A stretch of DNA of 8,524 nt from Aquirhabdus sp. (GCA_030151145.1 JASLEL010000270.1:1-8524), one strand, 5' to 3'; counted from the stretch's first letter, positions 1 through 6,202 are shown. The notes: generated by a model from the sequence alone, not told the origin. Translations and numbers: made by a program.

Positions 1-2
1 AG

Positions 3-266
3 ATCATCAATGAACAGGGCAAACGTCTGCAAGTCACAGCCAGCTTTGGCCTTGTGAGTATGGAAAACATCGTCATTGCAGGTCATCACCTGATCAAGTC
101 CGCCGACGAGGCGCTCTATCAGGCCAAGCATAATGGCCGCAACCGGGTTGAGATTGCGACCATCGAAGCAGAGGTCACGGTCGCCGTGGTAGAAACCGCC
201 GAACCAGCCCCCAGCCTATGCGCAAACCTTAGCCCCGATTGGTCAGGATCTCAGCGCCATTCTTGA
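3..266 (+). CDS. GGDEF-domain protein (putative diguanylate cyclase), C-terminal end only
   Basis: This is the 3' end of a gene that enters from the left edge, read in the frame whose first full codon is at position 3. The visible 87 residues contain the last part of a GGDEF domain: VTASFGL near the start, then ADEALYQAKHNGRNRVEI, the alpha-helix and final strand typical of that domain. Such domains make cyclic di-GMP from two GTP. The GGDEF signature itself is outside the window, so catalytic competence and any sensor domain cannot be judged. After the domain there is an acidic, Ala/Val/Glu-rich tail of about 35 residues with no recognisable fold. The last 38 bases overlap the 3' end of the convergent OsmC-family gene, and I see no intrinsic terminator after the stop. 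An internal GTG at 54 could be taken as a start, but it falls inside the domain and is not real. Confidence 0.85.
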   Translation: MINEQGKRLQVTASFGLVSMENIVIAGHHLIKSADEALYQAKHNGRNRVEIATIEAEVTVAVVETAEPAPSLCANLSPDWSGSQRHS

Positions 267-627
267 GGGTCAGCGTGACGGGGGTTTTCTCAGCGGTACG
301 CAGCAGGCCCTCCCAGATTTCTTCACTTAAAGCCAGATCCGTCGTCAGTACCCGCTCAATGCGGGTATTGCCGTCGCGATCCTTGAGTAAGGTCAGCCCT
401 ACATGCAGTTTGCCAATCTGCCAGCCCTTATGCTCGGCATACATACGCAGGGTGATGGCCGTACAGGCACCGAGGCCGCTCAGGATAAAATCATACGGCG
501 CAGGTCCTGCCCCCTGCCCACCTGCATCGACCGGCTCATCGGCAGTCAGGTCAAAACCACGCGTCTGGATCTGATGGGTATAGTTCTGATCGGTGGAGTC
601 TACTGTTGCAGTTGCGATGGCTTTCAT
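229..627 (-). CDS. OsmC/Ohr-family protein lacking the second cysteine
   Basis: A 132-residue cytoplasmic protein of the OsmC/Ohr superfamily, which includes thiol peroxidases that reduce organic hydroperoxides. Visible features are GPAPYDFILSGLGACTAITL at about residues 41-60, with the conserved cysteine at C55, and RMYAEHKGW on the long central helix. Near the C-terminus, AEKTPVTLTL (112-121) aligns with the family motif that usually reads A-x-x-CPV, so the second, disulfide-forming cysteine is a threonine (T115). The length matches the single-domain family. The start is fixed by AAAGGAG about 10 bases upstream. The gene begins 2 bp after the pirin stop codon, so the two are almost certainly one transcript and probably translationally coupled. 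Its own 3' end overlaps the convergent GGDEF gene. Because the cysteine pair is incomplete, classical peroxidase activity is uncertain. Family membership is secure; the substrate is unknown. Confidence 0.9.
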   Translation of the reverse strand: MKAIATATVDSTDQNYTHQIQTRGFDLTADEPVDAGGQGAGPAPYDFILSGLGACTAITLRMYAEHKGWQIGKLHVGLTLLKDRDGNTRIERVLTTDLALSEEIWEGLLRTAEKTPVTLTLKNGAEILTNRG

Positions 628-628
628 A

Positions 629-1534
629 TCAATGTGCTCCTTTCAAGTGGCCTTCGAGTGGCGGGACAGTCAGGCGGGTGCCAGCATGCGGATGATCGAC
701 CTTGCCAAAGCGCGGCGCTTCGGCCACCCAGTCGGCGCGTGCGACCGCAATCTCATCATGCGTACGTGCCACAAAATTCCACCAGACGATGATCTCCTCT
801 GTAAATGGCTCACCACCGACCACCAGCACACGGGCATCTGCCGACGTCTGGATGTTTACGCTTGTCGCGCCTGTCGGCTGGTAATGCAGTGTGCCATGCG
901 GCAACACCTCGCCATCGATGGCAACGGTGCCTTGCAGTGCAACTATGCCATGTTCAAAGGTGGGATTCAGGGCAAGCTGGGTCGTGCCACCATCCTTGCT
1001 ATACAGATCAAGGCCCAGTAACGGCGTATAGACTTCAACCGGTGAGGTATGACCATCACGCGCGCCAACCAGCAGCGTGACGCTGAAGCCATCCTGCGTA
1101 TAGATCGGCAGGTCTTGATAATTCTGAAACTGCGGGTGCATATGGCGATGACTGTCCGGCAGTGCGATCCAGAGCTGGGAAGCATGCACGCGTGGAGAGG
1201 TCACGGGTGGCGTGACTTCAGCATGGGAGATGCCATGACCGGCCGTCATGAGATTAACCTGTCCCGGCGTGATCACGATGTCATTGCCGAGGCTATCGAG
1301 GTGACGCACTTCCCCCTCGATCATCCACGTGAAGGTCTGCAGACCAATATGCGGATGCGGTCCGACATTCATCCCCTCACCCGGTGCAAAGTCAGCAGGG
1401 CCTAAGTGATCCAGAAAGCACCATGCGCCAATCGTACGGCGATGGCGACTTGGGACCAGACGTGCCACGGGAGTATCTACACCGATCACGGCGATACGTC
1501 CTTCGATACGTTCTGCGTTGGACTGTGTTGTCAT
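629..1534 (-). CDS. Pirin-family protein (bicupin, YhhW/quercetinase-like)
   Basis: A 301-residue pirin, close to the usual length of about 230-300. Pirins are iron-binding two-cupin proteins. Some, such as E. coli YhhW, have quercetin 2,3-dioxygenase activity in vitro; others act as redox-linked regulators. The N-terminal cupin carries the full metal set: GPHPHIGLQTFTW (H60, H62), then GHGISHAE (H104, E106). RHLDSLGND and ITPGQVNLMTAG are also classical pirin signatures. The C-terminal cupin, after about residue 165, lacks a metal motif, as is normal for bacterial pirins. The ATG at 1534 is preceded by AGGAG at a good distance. The gene is first in a unit with the OsmC-family gene, whose ribosome binding site lies inside the last pirin codons. 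The physiological role is not known; a redox or stress role is inferred from the partner gene. Confidence 0.93.
   Translation of the reverse strand: MTTQSNAERIEGRIAVIGVDTPVARLVPSRHRRTIGAWCFLDHLGPADFAPGEGMNVGPHPHIGLQTFTWMIEGEVRHLDSLGNDIVITPGQVNLMTAGHGISHAEVTPPVTSPRVHASQLWIALPDSHRHMHPQFQNYQDLPIYTQDGFSVTLLVGARDGHTSPVEVYTPLLGLDLYSKDGGTTQLALNPTFEHGIVALQGTVAIDGEVLPHGTLHYQPTGATSVNIQTSADARVLVVGGEPFTEEIIVWWNFVARTHDEIAVARADWVAEAPRFGKVDHPHAGTRLTVPPLEGHLKGAH
637..645 (-). promoter_or_regulatory. Ribosome binding site of the OsmC-family gene inside the pirin 3' end
   Basis: Read leftward, AAAGGAG lies 7-10 bases before the ATG of the OsmC-family gene and is embedded in the final codons of pirin. Ribosomes ending pirin therefore finish next to this site, the usual layout for translational coupling. 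It also supports the chosen start. Confidence 0.75.
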
Positions 1535-1606
1535 GATTTGCTCCTGTCATACATCCATTGTTATCGGCCACCGTTCAAGGACGGTTTCAACCTGAACTCC
1601 TGACCG

Positions 1607-1612
1607 ATTGTA
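1607..1612 (-). promoter_or_regulatory. Possible -10 element for the pirin-OsmC unit
   Basis: Read leftward this is TACAAT, five of six matches to the sigma-70 -10 consensus, about 70 bases before the pirin start. No good -35 is present 16-18 bases upstream. The leader between it and the gene holds a short inverted repeat, ACCGT/ACGGT at 1570-1585. The unit needs its own promoter because the fumC terminator lies just upstream, but this exact site is only a candidate. Confidence 0.3.
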
Positions 1613-1705
1613 AACATTTCTGCCACATGGTTTTGGGTGATTTTGGTGTGGTTGTCTTATTTGATTCTTAAGTAAAAGTGAACGAACGCTCTTCTCTTAT
1701 GGCAT

Positions 1706-1732
1706 AAAAAAAAGCGACGCATCAGCGTCGCT
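1706..1732 (-). terminator. Intrinsic terminator of fumC
   Basis: A perfect 7-bp inverted repeat, GCGACGC (1714-1720) and GCGTCGC (1725-1731), with a 4-base loop; one more A-T pair extends the base of the stem. Read leftward it is followed by eight U residues (A-run at 1706-1713). It lies about 25 bases after the fumC stop codon, so it ends the fumC transcript and separates it from the pirin-OsmC unit. Confidence 0.93.
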
Positions 1733-1754
1733 CCTTCATCTTACAAACCACGAA

Positions 1755-3146
1755 TCACGAATGCGTCATGTCCAGTGGCACAACCCATTTGTTGAACTCT
1801 TCTTCGGTCACATAGCCCAGAGCCAGTGCGGCTTCTTTCAGGCTGGTGCCTTCTTTGTGGGCTTTCTTGGCGATGGCAGCGGCCTTGTCGTAGCCGATAT
1901 GTGGATTCAGGGCAGTGACCTGCATCAGGTTCTTGTCCAGATTTTCCTTGATCTTGACGTTGTTTGGTTCGATACCGACAGCACAGTTGTCGTTGAAGGC
2001 CAGACACGCATCGGAGATCAGTTGGATGCTTTCCAGTACGTTATGCACCATGACTGGTTTGAAGACATTGAGCTGGAAATTACCTTGGCTACCGGCAAAG
2101 GCCACCGCTGCATCATTACCATAGACCTGTACCGCAACCATGGTCATGGCTTCGCTCTGGGTCGGGTTGACCTTACCGGGCATAATGCTGCTGCCGGGTT
2201 CGTTTTCAGGGATGATCAGCTCACCGATGCCGTTGCGCGGACCACTGGCCAACCAGCGTACGTCGTTCGCCATCTTCATCAGCGCACCTGCCAGCGTACG
2301 CAGGCTGGCACTGGTCTGGACCAGCGCATCGTGAGCGCTCAGGGCCGCGAATTTATTGGCCGCACTCTTGAACGGGAAGCCGGTTTCTTTCTCGAAGTAC
2401 TCAGCCGCCAGCGCACCAAACTTTGGATGCGCATTCAGACCGGTACCGACCGCAGTACCACCGATGGCGAGTTCGTACAGGCCGACCAGTGCATGGCGGG
2501 TCTCGGCGAGGCAGTAGTCGATCTGGGCGACCCAGCCACCGATTTCCTGACCCAAGGTGATTGGGGTTGCGTCTTGCAGGTGAGTACGACCCACTTTCAC
2601 AAGGTCTTTGTACTGTTCGGCTTTGCCAGCCAGCGTATCACGCAGGACTTTGACGCTCGGGAACAGCTTTTCGTTCAGCTCCAGCACCACAGCGATGTGC
2701 ATGGCGGTTGGGAAAGTATCGTTACTGGACTGACCGCGGTTGACATGATCATTCGGGTGGACGGGTGTCTTGCTGCCCATCACGCCGCCAGCGATTTCGA
2801 TTGCGCGGTTCGAGATGACTTCGTTGGAATTCATATTGCTCTGGGTGCCCGAACCAGTCTGGAACACCACCAGCGGGAAGTGCGCATCCAGCTTGCCCGC
2901 GATCACTTCATCGGCGGCTTGGACGATCAGCGCCGCGACATTCTCAGGCAATTGGCCCAGATCGCGGTTGGCTTCGGCAGCGCCTTTTTTCAGGATACCG
3001 AGACTGCGAATCATCGGACGGGTGAATTTAAAACGATCCACGCCGATCGGGAAGTTCTGAATACTGCGTTGGGTCTGCGCGCCCCAGTAGCGGGTGCTCT
3101 CGACGTCCAGTGCGCCCATTGTATCGGTTTCTACACGTGTACTCAT
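1755..3146 (-). CDS. fumC: Fumarate hydratase, class II (FumC)
   Basis: Class II fumarase, the iron-independent homotetrameric enzyme that interconverts fumarate and L-malate in the TCA cycle in the cytoplasm. From the chosen start it is 463 residues, the usual size. Visible motifs are TGSGTQSNMNSNEV (97-110), HPNDHVNRGQSSNDTFPTAMH (130-150, including the B-site loop), GRTHLQDATP with the catalytic-base histidine H189, and the superfamily signature GSSIMPGKVNPTQSEA (318-333) with the catalytic serine S320. An in-frame ATG at 3251 would add 35 residues, but that extension runs through a hairpin and the promoter and has no family counterpart. The ATG at 3146 follows GAGGAAGAGC and begins with the expected MSTRVETDTMG. 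The gene is transcribed alone, between its own promoter and terminator. Confidence 0.97.
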   Translation of the reverse strand: MSTRVETDTMGALDVESTRYWGAQTQRSIQNFPIGVDRFKFTRPMIRSLGILKKGAAEANRDLGQLPENVAALIVQAADEVIAGKLDAHFPLVVFQTGSGTQSNMNSNEVISNRAIEIAGGVMGSKTPVHPNDHVNRGQSSNDTFPTAMHIAVVLELNEKLFPSVKVLRDTLAGKAEQYKDLVKVGRTHLQDATPITLGQEIGGWVAQIDYCLAETRHALVGLYELAIGGTAVGTGLNAHPKFGALAAEYFEKETGFPFKSAANKFAALSAHDALVQTSASLRTLAGALMKMANDVRWLASGPRNGIGELIIPENEPGSSIMPGKVNPTQSEAMTMVAVQVYGNDAAVAFAGSQGNFQLNVFKPVMVHNVLESIQLISDACLAFNDNCAVGIEPNNVKIKENLDKNLMQVTALNPHIGYDKAAAIAKKAHKEGTSLKEAALALGYVTEEEFNKWVVPLDMTHS

Positions 3147-3216
3147 GCTCTTCCTCTCGTGTTGTGGGTGGGTGTTTGCGTAGTGCAAATCATTGCGGTC
3201 ATTTTTAATTGCGGCG

Positions 3217-3222
3217 ATTATA
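3217..3222 (-). promoter_or_regulatory. fumC promoter, perfect -10 (TATAAT)
   Basis: Read leftward this is an exact TATAAT about 70 bases before the fumC start, giving a leader of roughly 60 bases. No recognisable -35 lies at the normal spacing: those positions are GC-rich and belong to a hairpin. The site also lacks an extended TGn. The leader contains a small inverted repeat, TTTGC/GCAAA (3175-3189), and a C/A-rich unstructured stretch before the Shine-Dalgarno. The -10 is strong, but use of this promoter may need an activator or another upstream promoter. Confidence 0.6.
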
Positions 3223-3223
3223 C

Positions 3224-3243
3224 AAAAAAACCGCCTCTGGCGG
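3224..3243 (-). terminator. Terminator-like hairpin directed at fumC, just upstream of its -10
   Basis: Read leftward the order is CCGCC, loop AGA, GGCGG, then seven Ts, the shape of a Rho-independent terminator. The stem lies at 3231-3243 and the T-run at 3224-3230. The nearest gene on its right is transcribed away from it, so it has no obvious gene to terminate. It may block antisense or upstream transcription from entering fumC, act as an attenuator for a promoter further right, or be incidental. The short stem and 3-base loop make its strength uncertain. Confidence 0.5.
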
Positions 3244-3323
3244 GCCATCATTCACATCGGATGCGTAGCGATTCGGTATATGGTAAAAACGAATGAACTT
3301 TCTTTAAACAATACGTTGACACC

Positions 3324-3836
3324 ATGTCCGAACATACCATGTCACCACCCCCAATCCAGTGGCAGGTGAAACGCTTTAGCGAATTGACCACGACCGAGCT
3401 CTATACCCTGCTCGCCTTGCGCATGCGGGTCTTTGTGGTCGAGCAGGCTTGTGCCTATCAGGACATTGACGGGCTGGATATATGGCCTGAGATACGCCAT
3501 GTCTGCGGTTATCGGAGTGGTGAACTCATCGCCTACTTACGGGTGATTGCACCTCAAGAGCTGAGCAAAAACACCACCCTTGCTCATCATCCCGGTATCA
3601 GCCAGCATGCCGTGATTGGTCGGGTGTTGATTGTACCTACCGCTCGTGGCGCAGGACTAGCCCATACGCTGATTCAACAAGCCATCAGCATCTGTGAAAA
3701 CACTTGGCCTGATTCACCACTATTCCTAAGCGCACAAGCCCACCTGACGGACCTCTATCGGCAGCATGGTTTCCACGCGCAAGGCAAGGTCTATCTGGAA
3801 GACAATATCCCGCATATCGATATGATCAGACCGTAA
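3324..3836 (+). CDS. elaA: ElaA-type GNAT N-acetyltransferase
   Basis: A 170-residue GNAT-fold acetyltransferase of the ElaA group, which transfers acetyl from acetyl-CoA to an amine whose identity is unknown. The match to E. coli ElaA is clear: RVFVVEQACAYQDIDGLD (35-52), the acetyl-CoA-binding segment IGRVLIVPTARGAGLAHTLI (98-117), LSAQAHLTDLYRQHGF (135-150) and EDNIPHIDM near the end. It is about 15 residues longer than the E. coli protein, mostly at the N-terminus. No good Shine-Dalgarno precedes the ATG at 3324 or the in-frame ATG at 3339, so translation initiation is probably weak and the start is uncertain by five codons. It is transcribed divergently from fumC and meets the flavoprotein gene tail to tail with 14 bases between them. 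Confidence 0.92.
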   Translation: MSEHTMSPPPIQWQVKRFSELTTTELYTLLALRMRVFVVEQACAYQDIDGLDIWPEIRHVCGYRSGELIAYLRVIAPQELSKNTTLAHHPGISQHAVIGRVLIVPTARGAGLAHTLIQQAISICENTWPDSPLFLSAQAHLTDLYRQHGFHAQGKVYLEDNIPHIDMIRP

Positions 3837-3850
3837 GGACAAACCGCCAA

Positions 3851-4885
3851 TTAACTGACCGCCACCAGTCTCGCCCGCGCATCCGTAGCCTCCTGCATGA
3901 TGCGCTGCATCAACTCCTCGGCATTGGGAATATCATGTACCAGACCCTGTACCTGCCCGATGAGCTGTACGCCGGTCTCATGATTACCCTCTATCGTCGC
4001 CTGCCGGATCTGTAGCGTGGCTGCACCAAAGAAGGCAAGCTTGATCGCCTGTGTCAGCCCTTGACGAAACACATCACTAAACAGCCCAAACATCGGCCGT
4101 CCGGTCGCCCGCGCCGCCTGTAGCGAACGCCAGACGGCGCTCCACAGGGTCAGCGGCTTGGCGGTGGCCTTTTCTGCGGCTGGCGTCTGCATCACACGAC
4201 ACGGCATGCCGTCGAAGTGGGTATTGTAGATCGTCTCTTCGACGTTCTTGTCCATGATCAGGGCTTTGGTCTTGGCGTGTACAGGACTATCAACGCTCGT
4301 AGCCCAGCGTGTGCCCATCGCCACTGCATCGGCTCCCAGCGCTAACGCAGCCACCAATCCACCACCTGTACCAAATCCACCCGCAGCAATCATCGGCAGT
4401 GTCGTGACCTCGCGGATCGCTGGAATCAGGACAAGCGACGTCACCGCCCCACCATGTGCCGCCGCCTCATGACCCGTCACGAGCAATGCATCGACCCCGG
4501 CCTTCTCGGCGCTCAAGGCATGCTTGGCACTGATCACAGTCGCGATGGTCTTGCCACCATAAGCATGCACACGTGGGCTGATGTCGGCTCCATTCCCCAG
4601 AGAGAAATTCACGACCGGCACCTGCTCTTCCAGCGCCACTTCGAGATTCTCTCGTGCACCGGGCATGATCAGCGCGACACCAATGCCAAACGGTTTATCG
4701 GTAAGCTCGCGCACACGCCGGATCTCAGCCCGGGTCTCATCCACGGTCAGATGACCGATAGCCAGAATGCCAAGCCCTCCGGCATTGCTCACGGCCGCAA
4801 CCAATGTTGAATTGGACACATAGGTCATACCGGGGCAGATCACCGGATAGCGGATACCAAAGAGTGACGTGATACGGGTCTGCAT
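3851..4885 (-). CDS. Nitronate monooxygenase-family FMN oxidoreductase
   Basis: A 344-residue TIM-barrel flavoprotein of the nitronate monooxygenase / 2-nitropropane dioxygenase family, related to FabK and often annotated as NAD(P)H-dependent flavin oxidoreductase. Known members oxidise toxic alkyl nitronates such as propionate 3-nitronate using FMN and O2. The N-terminus TSLFGIRYPVICPGMTYVSN is typical, VTGHEAAAHGG (136-146) contains the likely catalytic histidine H144, and AAGGFGTGGG (167-176) with AMGTRWATS (189-197) form the FMN phosphate site. Length is normal. A modest AGGG lies before the ATG. It sits 70 bp downstream of the same-strand AraC-family gene, so co-transcription is possible, but AT-rich -10-like sequence at 4901-4912 could give it a promoter. 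Its substrate cannot be told from sequence. Confidence 0.9.
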   Translation of the reverse strand: MQTRITSLFGIRYPVICPGMTYVSNSTLVAAVSNAGGLGILAIGHLTVDETRAEIRRVRELTDKPFGIGVALIMPGARENLEVALEEQVPVVNFSLGNGADISPRVHAYGGKTIATVISAKHALSAEKAGVDALLVTGHEAAAHGGAVTSLVLIPAIREVTTLPMIAAGGFGTGGGLVAALALGADAVAMGTRWATSVDSPVHAKTKALIMDKNVEETIYNTHFDGMPCRVMQTPAAEKATAKPLTLWSAVWRSLQAARATGRPMFGLFSDVFRQGLTQAIKLAFFGAATLQIRQATIEGNHETGVQLIGQVQGLVHDIPNAEELMQRIMQEATDARARLVAVS

Positions 4886-4935
4886 CGTGGAAGCCCTGAA
4901 ATTATGAATATATCGAGTGTACCTGAGGCAGGATA

Positions 4936-4952
4936 CTGCGTCATGAACGCAG
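4936..4952. repeat. Inverted repeat between the AraC-family and flavoprotein genes
   Basis: CTGCGT and ACGCAG form a 6-bp perfect inverted repeat around a 5-base loop, starting just after the AraC-family stop codon. No T-run follows on either strand, so it is not a standard intrinsic terminator. It could be an operator or a hairpin that protects the upstream mRNA. Confidence 0.35.
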
Positions 4953-4955
4953 CAT

Positions 4956-5984
4956 TCACGCCTTGCCTTTCAGATTTTTGGGCACCTCACCCGTCCAGCG
5001 CTTGACCGCTCGCGTCAGTGCACTCTGATCCGAATAGCCCAGTGCATCCGCGATCTCAGCCAGACCATGCCGCCCCGACTGCATATACTGCTGAAAGAGC
5101 GCCAACCGCACGGCATCCACCTGCTCTTGCAGGAGAATGCCGTGCGCCTGTAATCGCCGCTGTAGCGTGCGTCCTGAGGTATGCATCTGCTGTGCAAGGT
5201 AACTCAGCGACGGTTGCTCCTGCCTGAAGATCGTATCGGTGATGAGCTGTCTAAACTGACGCTCAAAGGCATCACTGGGCAAGGTATTCAGCATCGCCTC
5301 GGCATGGCTTGCCAGCAATGCCTGTAAGCTCTGATCATGGCTCTGCAGAGGGATCGCAAGGTACTCAACCGGACATTCAACCGTCGTGATAATGCCGCCA
5401 AAGGTCACGGGGCATTGAAAAAAATCCTCATAGGGCGTGAGGTCTCCCGGTGCGGGATTGACAAAATTCACGCGTAGCGGACGGATATCCTGCCCCGCGA
5501 TACGGCGGATCAAAGTGACAAACGACGCAATCGCCGTCTCATCGGCAAGCTGGCCGGGATGAATATGCTCGCTGCCCCAACTCGTGATCACACGGTCGCC
5601 GTGGATTGAGATCGATAAACTATTGACGTCATACACCAGCCGCGCAAAGTGCTCAAACTGCCTTAGAGCATCGCCGATACTGGCGCAAGACTGTCCGAGA
5701 TAGCCCATGATGCCCATATGGGCTATCTGTGCCTCTGCACCTATGGCGAGTCCCAGAGCGAGACTTGAACGTCCGGTATTGGCTTCCACGAGTTTGCGCG
5801 TTTGCTCAAGGTATGCGATCCATGTCTTGAGCGGGAGCCGTTTGGCGGCCTGTCCCGGTGCCTGAGCCAGATATGCCTGCAACTCTTGTTTGAGGGTGTT
5901 CACTTCCGCTTGTAACACAAGCGACCATACCTGCCGATCCAGATAAGCCATCAGCATCCCGCCAAACGATCCGGCAATCTCCAT
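4956..5984 (-). CDS. AraC-family transcriptional regulator (N-terminal ligand-binding region, OruR/VirS type)
   Basis: A 342-residue AraC/XylS-family DNA-binding regulator. Residues about 20-215 form the N-terminal ligand-binding region of the type found in OruR- and VirS-like regulators; LALGLAIGAEAQIAHMGIMG (75-94) is the recognisable core. The C-terminal domain (about 240-340) has two helix-turn-helix motifs: SLSYLAQQMHTSGRTLQRRL (259-278) and LAEIADALGYSDQSALTRAV (308-327) followed by KRWTGEVP. The second helix has leucine and valine where many relatives have phenylalanine (SAF..AFKRW), a mild departure. AGAGGA six bases before the ATG supports the start. A good sigma-70 promoter and several repeats lie upstream. 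It is divergent from the hydroxylase gene and upstream of the flavoprotein gene, so one or both are natural targets. The effector is unknown. Confidence 0.92.
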   Translation of the reverse strand: MEIAGSFGGMLMAYLDRQVWSLVLQAEVNTLKQELQAYLAQAPGQAAKRLPLKTWIAYLEQTRKLVEANTGRSSLALGLAIGAEAQIAHMGIMGYLGQSCASIGDALRQFEHFARLVYDVNSLSISIHGDRVITSWGSEHIHPGQLADETAIASFVTLIRRIAGQDIRPLRVNFVNPAPGDLTPYEDFFQCPVTFGGIITTVECPVEYLAIPLQSHDQSLQALLASHAEAMLNTLPSDAFERQFRQLITDTIFRQEQPSLSYLAQQMHTSGRTLQRRLQAHGILLQEQVDAVRLALFQQYMQSGRHGLAEIADALGYSDQSALTRAVKRWTGEVPKNLKGKA

Positions 5985-6004
5985 CTGTATTCCTCTATTG
6001 TTTT

Positions 6005-6022
6005 ACTGTCTTGCGTACTGTC
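6005..6022. repeat. Direct repeat ACTGTC in the regulator's leader
   Basis: Two copies of ACTGTC (6005-6010 and 6017-6022) lie 12 bp apart, about one helical turn, between the regulator's predicted promoter and its start codon. The spacing fits a protein binding two adjacent major grooves, as AraC-family proteins do, but the copies are short and chance is possible. Confidence 0.3.
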
Positions 6023-6027
6023 GTCAA

Positions 6028-6081
6028 TGCCGCCTTGGCCGACAGCCTATGCTGCCATAAAGTATCGACAACTTGGCGGCA
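6028..6081. repeat. Inverted repeat TGCCGCC / GGCGGCA in the divergent control region
   Basis: A 7-bp perfect inverted repeat with arms at 6028-6034 and 6075-6081. The right arm lies within the spacer of the regulator's predicted promoter. The intervening 40 bases also contain a second TTGGC copy that matches sequence beside the right arm. It may be a pair of regulator half-sites or part of a leader hairpin. Confidence 0.3.
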
Positions 6082-6089
6082 AATGTCAA
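6061..6089 (-). promoter_or_regulatory. Predicted promoter of the AraC-family gene
   Basis: Read leftward there is a perfect -35, TTGACA (6084-6089), a 17-base spacer, and GATACT (6061-6066) as the -10, four of six matches. It lies about 75 bases before the regulator's start codon. The -35 contains one of three GTCA motifs in this region, so autoregulation through overlapping binding is plausible. Confidence 0.55.
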
Positions 6090-6095
6090 AAATGG

Positions 6096-6110
6096 GGTCA
6101 GTTGCGGTCA
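6096..6110 (+). repeat. GGTCA direct repeat at 10-bp spacing, candidate regulator site
   Basis: GGTCA occurs at 6096-6100 and 6106-6110, exactly one helical turn apart, with a further GTCA at 6085-6088 inside the regulator's -35. Direct repeats on one DNA face are typical of AraC-family operators. The position is upstream of the hydroxylase gene, which has no strong promoter of its own, as expected for an activated gene. Confidence 0.35.
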
Positions 6111-6152
6111 AGTATTCCAGCCGTCGATTTGTCATCATGTGATCACAGCAGT

Positions 6153-6169
6153 GCCTGACACCGTCAGGC
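6153..6169. repeat. Palindrome GCCTGAC-acc-GTCAGGC in the hydroxylase leader
   Basis: A perfect 7-bp inverted repeat with a 3-base centre, ending 33 bases before the hydroxylase start codon. A 10-bp perfect palindrome, TGTGATCACA, lies just upstream at 6138-6147. No T-run follows, so it is not an intrinsic terminator. It could be an operator for a dimeric repressor or an mRNA hairpin. Confidence 0.45.
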
Positions 6170-6202
6170 CAAACGACTCACACCAGACTAAAAGAGCACA
6201 TT

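Noticed and set aside
593..1405. Rightward open frames opposite pirin (593-1021, 1049-1405)
   Set aside because: They lie antisense to a conserved pirin, have no family resemblance and no convincing ribosome sites; they are shadows of its codon bias.
3147..3251. 35-residue N-terminal extension of FumC from the ATG at 3251
   Set aside because: It would translate through the terminator-like hairpin and the TATAAT -10, and FumC proteins start at the MSTRVETD region, where a Shine-Dalgarno is present.
1761..3296. Antisense open frame of 511 codons covering all of fumC
   Set aside because: It is exactly opposite a secure, conserved enzyme, has no recognisable domain, and its amino-acid bias (many His, Gln, Asp, Val) is what the complement of fumC codons would give. 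Long antisense frames are common opposite GC-biased genes.
3836..3860. Terminator between elaA and the flavoprotein gene
   Set aside because: The 14-base gap has only short TGGCGGT direct repeats (leftward strand) and no stem followed by a T-run on either strand.
6138..6147. TGTGATCACA as a CRP site
   Set aside because: CRP half-sites TGTGA and TCACA need a 6-base spacer; here they abut with none, so it does not fit the CRP consensus.
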